Source of the DNA: Sulfurimonas sp.
Lineage (GTDB): Bacteria; Campylobacterota; Campylobacteria; Campylobacterales; Sulfurimonadaceae
DNA length: 8,705 nt
NCBI GenBank assembly: GCA_002733155.1
Contig: NVUO01000007.1
Span: forward strand, 39,661 to 48,365
Direction of reading: 5' to 3'
The position numbers and the translations under genes are program-made. Positions 1-5,044 of the stretch are shown here, in pieces. The first letter of the stretch is position 1, and every line of letters starts with the position of its first letter. The notes below the pieces were generated by a model. The model was not told the DNA's origin. It worked only from the letters and a program-made list of their open reading frames with translations, and searched no databases.

Positions 1-1437
1 CTTTTAGTAACTGAGCCAAACTTATTACTACTCGATGAGCCTACCAACTATCTTGATATAGTCTCACTTCGTTGGTTAAAGTCTTTTTTGCGTTCATTTG
101 ATGGTGAGTTAATACTTATAACACATGATAGAGATTTTATGGATGCAGTAACTACACATACAGCTGGCATAGTTCGTAAAAACATCAATATAATTGAAGG
201 TAATACCCATAAATTTTATGCACAACTCGAAGCTAACGATGAACTTCATTCTAAACAGAAAATAGCCCAAGATAAAAAAATACAAGAATTGGAGGAGTTT
301 ATTGCCAAAAATAAAGCAAGAGCTTCTACAGCTTCTTTGGCTCAATCAAAAGTTAAACAGTTAGAAAAAATGGACTTATTGGATGATTTAAACTTTGATT
401 CTAACCTAGAGTTTAATTTCAACTTCAAAGATACCCCATCAAAAATTTTGCTTGATGTTAAGGACTTAAAGTTTGGATATAGCGAGGATAAAATCTTATT
501 TGAAAACATATCTTTTACTCTAGCTAAAGGTGAATGTCTTGGCATAATTGGTAAGAATGGAAAAGGAAAATCAACTCTTTTAAATACTATAGCTGGTGAG
601 TTAAAACAAATCAAAGGTGAAATAATCTCGCACCCAAGTGTTGAGTTTGCACACTTTGGACAAACTAACATAGCTAGACTTCATCCTGAGAACTCCGTGC
701 TTGATGAGATACACTCAGCTAATACAAAACTTGGGGCGCAAATTATTAGAAGTATATCTGGAGCTATGATGTTTAGCGGTGATAGTGCTGATAAAAAAGT
801 GTCATTATTATCTGGTGGTGAAAAAAGTCGAGTAATGCTTGGACAAATTCTAGCCCGTGAAGTAAACTTATTATTTTTAGATGAGCCAACTAACCACTTG
901 GATATGCAGTCTATTGAAGCTTTAACTAAGGCTATAAAAAACTTTGATGGCTCAATTATCATAGTAACTCACTCTGAAGAGTTATTACGTCAAGTTTGTG
1001 ATAGGTTAGTTATATTTGCAAAAGATGGAGCTGAATACTTTGATGGTACTTATGATGAGTTCTTGGGGAAAATTGGCTGGGAGGAGAATGAAGGCGATTC
1101 TAACTCAGAAAAAAAAGCTCCAAAAAGTAATAGAAATGAAAACAAAAAACTAAAGGCTGAGTTAGTACGTGAGAGGAATAAACTAACATCTCCGCTTAAA
1201 AAAAGAGTTGAAAAACTAGAAGAATCTATTATGAAAATAGAAGAACTTTTAGAATCTAATCATAAAGAACTTATAGAGGTATCAAATACAGGTGATAGCT
1301 CCAAACTAATGGACTTATCAAAACTTGTATCAAGTCAAGAGAATGAAGTTGAAGAGAAGTTTGAAGAGCTTGAAATATCACAAAATGAGCTTGATGAAAT
1401 CAACCAAGTATACGAAAAAAAGATGGACGGACTCTAG
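1..1437 (+). CDS. ABC-F family ATPase, YheS-like, C-terminal part (5' end outside window)
   Basis: Frame 1 is open from the first base, so the gene enters the window already in progress; about 478 residues are visible. The first codons encode the Walker B/D-loop of the first ABC domain (LLLLDEPTNYLD) and then an H-loop (ITHDRD). A charged linker follows (about residues 70-125, with KARASTASLAQSKVKQLEKM), matching the inter-domain linker of ABC-F proteins. The second ABC domain has Walker A GKNGKGKST (nt 553-579), signature LSGGEKS (808-828), Walker B LLFLDEPTNHLD (868-903) and an H-loop VTHS. The C-terminal ~100 residues are a lysine/glutamate-rich coiled coil. There are no membrane segments, so it is a soluble, ribosome-associated translation factor type rather than a transporter. 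The linker wording is closest to E. coli YheS as I recall it; the exact subfamily is not proven. A TTG at 88 is an internal codon, not the start. Confidence 0.95.
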   Translation, partial: LLVTEPNLLLLDEPTNYLDIVSLRWLKSFLRSFDGELILITHDRDFMDAVTTHTAGIVRKNINIIEGNTHKFYAQLEANDELHSKQKIAQDKKIQELEEFIAKNKARASTASLAQSKVKQLEKMDLLDDLNFDSNLEFNFNFKDTPSKILLDVKDLKFGYSEDKILFENISFTLAKGECLGIIGKNGKGKSTLLNTIAGELKQIKGEIISHPSVEFAHFGQTNIARLHPENSVLDEIHSANTKLGAQIIRSISGAMMFSGDSADKKVSLLSGGEKSRVMLGQILAREVNLLFLDEPTNHLDMQSIEALTKAIKNFDGSIIIVTHSEELLRQVCDRLVIFAKDGAEYFDGTYDEFLGKIGWEENEGDSNSEKKAPKSNRNENKKLKAELVRERNKLTSPLKKRVEKLEESIMKIEELLESNHKELIEVSNTGDSSKLMDLSKLVSSQENEVEEKFEELEISQNELDEINQVYEKKMDGL

Positions 1438-1438
1438 T

Positions 1439-1966
1439 TTGTATCAAACAAATATATCTATCTTAAAGATATTTACATCACCTAAACATAACTACTTTAC
1501 TAGGGATAAGTTTGATATTGGAGATGCACCTACAATTGAACATAAAAATGTAATACTAGAAAAAAATAAAGGTTTAGCTGGTGATAGATTTGAGTTTTCA
1601 AAATACCCAATAACATTTTTATCACTAGAAGTGGTCCAAGATTTATGTGAAAATCTAGATATTGAATTAAATCTACAAGTCTTTAGACGTAATATAATTA
1701 TATCTGGGGTACATCTAAACTCACTTATAGGCAAAAGATTTAAAATAGCAGATATTCAGTTTGAAGGTATAGCACACTGCGCACCGTGCACATGGATGAA
1801 TGCAGTTATGAAAAAAGGTGCCTATATACAAATGCGTGGAAGAGGTGGGCTTAGAGCTAAGGTTATAAAGGGTGGGGAATTAAAGCTTGGTCAATCTATA
1901 TTTCTAAGTGAAGAAGAACTAGGAAAAGACATGCTTGAAGCTTTAACTAGACCAAATATACCTTAG
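1439..1966 (+). CDS. Stand-alone MOSC-domain protein
   Basis: The 175-residue product looks like a single MOSC domain (the C-terminal domain of molybdenum cofactor sulfurases, also found alone in small bacterial proteins proposed to carry sulfur or handle Moco-related ligands). Supporting features are IFTSPKHNYF near the N terminus, GLAGDR (45-50), FRRNIIISG (82-90), LIGKRF, and the Cys pair HCAPC (Cys114, Cys117), one of which would be the persulfide-bearing residue. The frame is open further upstream into the ABC-F gene, but homologous-looking sequence begins only near SILKIFTSPKH. I therefore chose the TTG at 1439, one base after the ABC-F stop; the Shine-Dalgarno there is weak (GATGGA about 11 bases upstream). 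This position suggests translational coupling with the ABC-F gene. The stop overlaps that of the convergent peroxidase gene. The physiological substrate is unknown. Confidence 0.85.
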   Translation: MYQTNISILKIFTSPKHNYFTRDKFDIGDAPTIEHKNVILEKNKGLAGDRFEFSKYPITFLSLEVVQDLCENLDIELNLQVFRRNIIISGVHLNSLIGKRFKIADIQFEGIAHCAPCTWMNAVMKKGAYIQMRGRGGLRAKVIKGGELKLGQSIFLSEEELGKDMLEALTRPNIP

Positions 1967-2502
1967 TTTAATAAAGCTTCTATATCATCTTTTATATCCA
2001 TAGGTTTAGTATATGGTGCGTAACGCTTAATAACCTTGCCATTAGAATCAATCAAAAATTTAGTGAAATTCCACTTGATTGAATCCATCCACAAAAAGCC
2101 ACCTTTTTCTTTTTTTAGATATTTATATAAAGGTGTAGCATTTTTTCCATTTACATCTATCTTAGAAAACAAATCAAAGCTTACATTATAAGTAGCCTCA
2201 CAAAAGTACTTAATCTTTTTTTCTGAGCCTGGTTCTTGTTCACCAAACTGATTTGACGGAAAACCAAGTATCATAAAGCCTCTATCTTTGTATTTTAAAT
2301 ATAACTCTTCCAAGCCTTTATACTGAGGTGTAAATGTACACTCACTAGCTACATTTACTATTAATAAGACCTTATCCTTATACTTTAACATAGATATCTC
2401 TTGAGAATCTATAGTTTTTACTTTAAAGTCGTATATAGCCATATGTCTTCCCTCTGCACTTAAGCCTGTAATTATTAAAAATAATACTAATAAATACTTC
2501 AT
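1963..2502 (-). CDS. Secreted glutathione-peroxidase-family (thiol) peroxidase
   Basis: This 179-residue member of the GPx family reduces hydroperoxides using a cysteine instead of selenocysteine. The peroxidatic Cys55 lies in NVASECTFTPQY. Gln85 is in FPSNQFGEQEPG, and Trp144/Asn145 in the KWNFTKF motif complete the catalytic tetrad. Cys101 (YFCEATYNVSF) is in the position common to bacterial members. The Cys usually found in FPCNQF is Ser83 here. Residues 1-16 form a short hydrophobic signal peptide (LLVLFLIITGLSA), so the enzyme probably acts in the periplasm, unlike the cytosolic BtuE type. The ATG at 2502 is supported by a strong Shine-Dalgarno (AAGGGG, about 2510-2515). It lies 59 bases downstream of the metallopeptidase gene and may be co-transcribed with it, although a TATAAA box (2514-2519) could serve as its own -10. 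The electron donor (thioredoxin or other) cannot be read from the sequence. Confidence 0.93.
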   Translation of the reverse strand: MKYLLVLFLIITGLSAEGRHMAIYDFKVKTIDSQEISMLKYKDKVLLIVNVASECTFTPQYKGLEELYLKYKDRGFMILGFPSNQFGEQEPGSEKKIKYFCEATYNVSFDLFSKIDVNGKNATPLYKYLKKEKGGFLWMDSIKWNFTKFLIDSNGKVIKRYAPYTKPMDIKDDIEALLN

Positions 2503-2561
2503 ATCGAACCCCTTTTATACATCTTAACACTAACTATCTTTATACTATTTTAGTAAATATT

Positions 2562-3080
2562 TTAAAACCATTCTTGAAGTTTACCTTTTATATCCACAAA
2601 AGTAAGATAAAGCCTTAAGTCAAATTCAACTTGATGATATGAAGGCTGCATATATTCACATAATTTGTAAAAAGCTTTATTATGTTCTTTTTCTTTAAAG
2701 TGAGCCAATTCATGTACAGCTATCATCTGTAAAAATTCTTCTGGTACAAGCTTAAACATAGATGCTATACGTATCTCGTTTTTAGCCTTTAGTTTATTTC
2801 CTTGCACCCTAGATATAAAATGGTGGCTACCCAAGGCATTATGTATAACATTTATTTTACCATCATAAAGCACTTTAGATAGTGGTGCTACTTTTTTCAT
2901 ATGTTCATTTTTTAAATTGTTTATATAAAAAAACAAAGACTTATCATTTTTATATGTATGTGTACATTTGTATTTATGTAAAAGGTGTAGACCCAGTTTA
3001 TCTTGTTTAATAAGCTTATGTACCGCTTCCTTTACAGAAGGTGGGTAATGATTTAAGTATCTAAGTTCTTTATTATTCAT
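2562..3080 (-). CDS. YgjP-like (SprT/WLM-type) zinc metallopeptidase
   Basis: This 172-residue soluble protein has a zincin motif, HELAHFKEKEH (His123, Glu124, His127, His133), followed by NKAFYKLCEYMQPSY. That is the arrangement of the YgjP-like metallopeptidase family (former DUF45, related to SprT/WLM proteins): two histidines of HExxH plus a third five residues later. There is no signal peptide or membrane segment, so it is cytosolic. The N-terminal ~60 residues, before the core, are lysine/histidine rich and not recognised. The natural substrate of the family is poorly defined; SprT relatives act on DNA-protein crosslinks, but that is only an analogy. No Shine-Dalgarno precedes ATG 3080; instead TATAAT (minus strand, 3091-3086) ends five bases before the ATG. 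It is transcribed divergently from tetR. Confidence 0.88.
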   Translation of the reverse strand: MNNKELRYLNHYPPSVKEAVHKLIKQDKLGLHLLHKYKCTHTYKNDKSLFFYINNLKNEHMKKVAPLSKVLYDGKINVIHNALGSHHFISRVQGNKLKAKNEIRIASMFKLVPEEFLQMIAVHELAHFKEKEHNKAFYKLCEYMQPSYHQVEFDLRLYLTFVDIKGKLQEWF

Positions 3081-3086
3081 AACTTA

Positions 3087-3109
3087 TTATATAATATATT
3101 AAATTATAC
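3087..3109. repeat. 23-bp A/T-rich repeat, copy 1, with back-to-back -10 boxes
   Basis: These 23 bases occur identically at 7947-7969. Each copy lies between divergent genes and contains TATAAT on the plus strand (here 3090-3095) and TATAAT on the minus strand (here ATTATA, 3103-3108), separated by seven bases. The symmetry suggests a bidirectional promoter core. In this copy the minus-strand box could serve the metallopeptidase gene. The direct observation is the exact repeat; the promoter role is inferred. Confidence 0.5.
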
Positions 3110-3138
3110 TTGACTTTTGTACCACTTGGTACTATACT
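3110..3138 (+). promoter_or_regulatory. tetR promoter (leaderless transcript)
   Basis: A near-consensus sigma-70 promoter: -35 TTGACT (3110-3115), 17-base spacer, -10 TATACT (3133-3138). The operator palindrome at 3119-3132 exactly fills the spacer, so repressor binding would block RNA polymerase. The start point expected 6-8 bases after the -10 falls at 3144-3146, on the ATG of tetR itself. Confidence 0.75.
3119..3132. promoter_or_regulatory. TetR operator 1
   Basis: GTACCA-CT-TGGTAC is a perfect 6+6 inverted repeat around two bases, lying between the -35 and -10 boxes of tetR. It matches the sites at 3755-3772 and 3828-3845 (shared pattern TTGTACyAnnTrGTAC), indicating autoregulation by the adjacent TetR protein. 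Confidence 0.8.
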
Positions 3139-3143
3139 ATCAT

Positions 3144-3734
3144 ATGCGAAATACAATTGGACGACCAAAATCATTTGATAATGATACTGTTATAGATTTA
3201 GCGATGCAATATTTCTGGGAACATGGTTATGACAACTCTTCATTAGAAGATTTATTATCAGCTATGTCTATAAAAAAAAGTAGTTTTTATGCTAACTTTA
3301 AAAGTAAAGAAAACTTATTTTCACTTGCTTTAGACTTATATAGAAAAAACCTTTTTCATATTATCAGAGATACAGCTAAAAAATATGGGGTTAAAAAAGC
3401 ACTATTTAGTTTAGTAGATGAATCACTTGAAGATTTTAAAAACACAGGCACCATAAAAGGATGTTTGTTAGTAAACTCTGCAAATGAGTGTTATAGAAAA
3501 TATACAGATTTAAGTAGTCAAATCAACTTAGAATTTAAAACTTTTATAGAGTTTTTAACACAAATTATACAAAAAGCTAAAGATAAAAATGAAATTAAAA
3601 ACCATCTTGATTCTAAACTTATAGCTAGTAGGTTTTTGGCATATTTAACTGGTTTAACCTTAATCATGAAAGCTGGAGCTGATGAAAAAAGTATATCTAG
3701 TGTATCAGATTCAATAAATGAGCTTTTAGACTAA
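3144..3734 (+). CDS. TetR-family transcriptional repressor
   Basis: The product is 196 residues. The N-terminal domain is a typical TetR DNA-binding domain: GRPKSFD (6-12), a first helix ending FWEHGYDNSS, and a helix-turn-helix LEDLLSAMSIKKSSFYANFKSK (about 34-55). The C-terminal ligand domain contains GTIKGCLLVNSANE (102-115), a pattern common in the NemR/AcuR-like branch. Cys107 there is at a place where NemR-type proteins carry a reactive cysteine, so electrophile or oxidant sensing is possible but unproven. The reading frame continues upstream to a TTG at 3117, but that runs through the promoter; the ATG at 3144 gives the standard MRNTIGRPKSF start. It has no Shine-Dalgarno and appears to be leaderless. 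Three matching palindromes around this gene imply that it represses itself and the downstream AhpD-like gene. Confidence 0.93.
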   Translation: MRNTIGRPKSFDNDTVIDLAMQYFWEHGYDNSSLEDLLSAMSIKKSSFYANFKSKENLFSLALDLYRKNLFHIIRDTAKKYGVKKALFSLVDESLEDFKNTGTIKGCLLVNSANECYRKYTDLSSQINLEFKTFIEFLTQIIQKAKDKNEIKNHLDSKLIASRFLAYLTGLTLIMKAGADEKSISSVSDSINELLD

Positions 3735-3744
3735 ATATATTTTT

Positions 3745-3773
3745 TTGAATACTTTTGTACTAGATAGTACAAT
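3745..3773 (+). promoter_or_regulatory. Predicted promoter P1 downstream of tetR
   Basis: -35 TTGAAT (3745-3750), 17-base spacer, -10 TACAAT (3768-3773). The -10 lies inside operator 2. The predicted start is near 3780, immediately before an AAGGAG Shine-Dalgarno at 3781-3786. Confidence 0.55.
3755..3772. promoter_or_regulatory. TetR operator 2
   Basis: TTGTACTA-GA-TAGTACAA is a perfect 8+8 inverted repeat around two bases, overlapping the -10 of P1. It differs from operators 1 and 3 by one base per half-site (TACTA for TACCA), changed symmetrically on both sides. Confidence 0.8.
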
Positions 3774-3793
3774 TTTAAAAAAGGAGACCAATT

Positions 3794-3904
3794 GTGATAA
3801 AGATACTGGCGTTTGATAGGTTAAGTTTTGTACCAATTGGTACATTAACATATATATTAATAAAGGAAAATCATGAGTTTATTAAAAACAGTAGCAGTAA
3901 ATGA
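3794..3904 (+). CDS. Possible small leader ORF or gene remnant (36 codons)
   Basis: AAGGAG at 3781-3786 is one of the best Shine-Dalgarno sequences in the window and lies seven bases before a GTG at 3794. That opens a 36-residue frame (MIKILAFDRLSF...) ending with TGA at 3902-3904. The frame runs through operator 3 and overlaps the first 32 bases of the AhpD-like gene in another frame. The peptide has no recognised domain. It could be a leader peptide, the start of a gene lost by deletion between operators 2 and 3, or chance. Being tight behind P1, it would be translated if P1 is active. Confidence 0.25.
   Translation: MIKILAFDRLSFVPIGTLTYILIKENHEFIKNSSSK
3828..3856 (+). promoter_or_regulatory. 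Predicted promoter P2 of the AhpD-like gene
   Basis: TTGTAC (3828-3833) as -35, a 17-base spacer, and TATATA (3851-3856) as -10. Operator 3 covers the -35 region. The predicted start near 3863 leaves a leader of about ten bases carrying the AAAGGA Shine-Dalgarno. Confidence 0.5.
3829..3844. promoter_or_regulatory. TetR operator 3
   Basis: TGTACCAATTGGTACA is a perfect 16-base palindrome with no interruption, located directly upstream of the AhpD-like gene. It is the most symmetric of the three sites. Confidence 0.82.
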
Positions 3905-4406
3905 AGCAGATGCGAAAGTAAAAAATATATATGAAGAGATAAATGCAGCTTTTGGTTCTATACCAAATGCATTTCAGTTCTTTAGTATAGAACCAAAAAT
4001 TTTAGAATTTCAATGGAATAATGCAAAAGATATACTATCTATGGCTAAAGAGAATCAGCAGTATTATCTTTTACTAGAATATATAGTCTCTGATGATAAT
4101 AAATGTGATTATTGTATAAGTTTATTAAAAAGCATGTTAATCAATATGTTTGGCATGACTAATGAGCAAATTTTAGAGGTAAAAAAAGATCCTTCATCTG
4201 CACCATTATCTAAAGCAAATATAGATTTATTATTGTTCACTTTAAAAGCTCTAAAAGATTCAGAATCTGTAGATGCATCTGATATAAAAACACTTGAAAA
4301 TATTGGTTTTACTCAAAAAGAGATATTTAACTCAGTAAGGACTGCTGGTCAAATATTTATGTATAACATTTTATTTCGTACCTTTAAAGTAGAAAAAGAT
4401 TTTTAA
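3873..4406 (+). CDS. AhpD-like (carboxymuconolactone decarboxylase family) CxxC protein
   Basis: A 177-residue, all-helical-looking cytosolic protein. The pattern SIPNAFQFFSIEPKILE followed by SDDNKCDYC (Cys78, Cys81) places it in the AhpD/CMD-like superfamily, whose redox members use a CxxC pair for peroxidase or disulfide chemistry. Two features are unusual. The histidine expected four residues after the second Cys (CxxCxxxH) is Leu85. The glutamate expected about 12 residues before the first Cys is also not in register (Leu at that place; Glu69 is nine before). Activity may therefore differ from classical AhpD. ATG 3873 has a good Shine-Dalgarno (AAAGGA, 3862-3867). It lies downstream of the TetR gene and two operators, so it is the likely regulated target, probably induced by an oxidant, electrophile or xenobiotic ligand (inference). 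Its stop overlaps that of the convergent gene. Confidence 0.85.
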   Translation: MSLLKTVAVNEADAKVKNIYEEINAAFGSIPNAFQFFSIEPKILEFQWNNAKDILSMAKENQQYYLLLEYIVSDDNKCDYCISLLKSMLINMFGMTNEQILEVKKDPSSAPLSKANIDLLLFTLKALKDSESVDASDIKTLENIGFTQKEIFNSVRTAGQIFMYNILFRTFKVEKDF

Positions 4407-4708
4407 GCGTACATAGAAAATGAAGATGGGAATGATGATGTTTTAGTAGTTTGACTTGATTGAAAGATTTCATTTATAGCTTTTACCAAGTCTTCTACAT
4501 TTAGATTAGACCTATCTAGTTCAGCCATTTTTTTTAATGCGTCTTTTTTTCCACTTGGGTCTAGTGTATCTAATAATGATTTGATATCAGCTTGTTCTTT
4601 TGGAGGTACTGATTGTAAAATTGTATTTAATTTTTTACCTAAACCCTTATTTTCTTGCTTTTGGTATGCGCTTAAATAATTTGTCTGATTTGTTCCACTA
4701 ACGTTCAT
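4403..4708 (-). CDS. Small protein of unknown function
   Basis: I do not recognise this 101-residue protein. It has no signal peptide, membrane segment or cysteine. Both ends are low in complexity and rich in Ser/Thr/Asn/Gln (N-terminal MNVSGTNQTNYLSAYQKQ, C-terminal SSQTTKTSSFPSSFSMYA). The centre (about 25-84) is predicted helical, rich in Lys/Asp/Leu (LLDTLDPSGKKDALKKMAELD). Expression is well supported: an AAGGAG Shine-Dalgarno (minus strand, 4719-4714) sits at normal spacing from ATG 4708, and a TATAAT box (4730-4725) lies just upstream. This layout of disordered ends and a short helical core is seen in small regulators and export chaperones, including FlgM-like proteins, but no motif proves such a role. 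Confidence 0.75.
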   Translation of the reverse strand: MNVSGTNQTNYLSAYQKQENKGLGKKLNTILQSVPPKEQADIKSLLDTLDPSGKKDALKKMAELDRSNLNVEDLVKAINEIFQSSQTTKTSSFPSSFSMYA

Positions 4709-4740
4709 AATATCTCCTTAATTAATTATATTAAGCAAAG

Positions 4741-4757
4741 TTTATACCAATTATAAA
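4741..4757. promoter_or_regulatory. Inverted repeat between divergent genes
   Basis: TTTATA-CCAAT-TATAAA is a perfect 6+6 inverted repeat with a five-base centre in the 105-base gap between the unknown small gene (-) and the GDCCVxC gene (+). It could be a regulator site or two facing A/T-rich promoter boxes. In such A/T-rich DNA chance is possible. Confidence 0.25.
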
Positions 4758-4813
4758 ATGTGATTGTGTCAGATAATTTTATTTTAAGTAATATCGGAAT
4801 AAACTTGAAGTAA

Positions 4814-5041
4814 ATGGATACAATAATGGATATTATTTTAACTTCAACTATAACTTGTCCAAAGTGTGGACATAAAGAAACTGAGCTTATGCCAACTAAT
4901 GCTTGTCAATGGTTTTATGAATGTAAATCTTGTGGAGAAATTTTAAAACCAAAGGCTGGTGATTGTTGTGTATATTGCTCTTACGCAACTGTACCCTGCC
5001 CAGTTATACAGAAAGAAAAATCTTGCTGTAATCATAAATAA
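4814..5041 (+). CDS. GDCCVxC-domain Cys-rich small protein
   Basis: This 75-residue protein has eleven cysteines. It begins TSTITCPKCGHKE with a Zn-ribbon-like pair (Cys15, Cys18), continues MPTNACQWFYECKSC (Cys31, 37, 40), then carries the diagnostic motif GDCCVYCSYATVPCPVIQ (Cys51, 52, 55, 62), and ends in CCNHK. This matches the family named for its GDCCVxC motif, some of whose members are selenoproteins. Here every position is an ordinary TGT or TGC codon. Relatives are often found near heavy-metal (mercury) genes, but none is visible here, so metal binding is an inference. Two starts are possible: ATG 4814 and ATG 4826 (MDIILTSTITC), the latter closer to the length usual in the family. 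Neither has a strong Shine-Dalgarno. The stop is three bases from that of convergent dbpA. Confidence 0.88.
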   Translation: MDTIMDIILTSTITCPKCGHKETELMPTNACQWFYECKSCGEILKPKAGDCCVYCSYATVPCPVIQKEKSCCNHK

Positions 5042-5044
5042 TGT

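Noticed and set aside
342..962. Minus-strand ORFs opposite the ABC-F gene
   Set aside because: They mirror the second ABC domain, whose motifs are intact on the plus strand; no RBS or domain support.
1325..1438. N-terminal extension of the MOSC gene inside the ABC-F gene
   Set aside because: The extension is lysine-rich out-of-frame translation of the ABC-F coiled-coil region; recognisable MOSC sequence begins only after the ABC-F stop.
3117..3143. TTG start at 3117 for tetR
   Set aside because: It lies inside the operator and promoter spacer, has no RBS, and adds nine residues before the standard MRNTIGRPKSF start.
4764..4794. Sigma-70 promoter for the GDCCVxC gene (TTGTGT ... TAATAT)
   Set aside because: The spacing is 19 bases and both boxes are weak, so I could not separate it from A/T-rich background.
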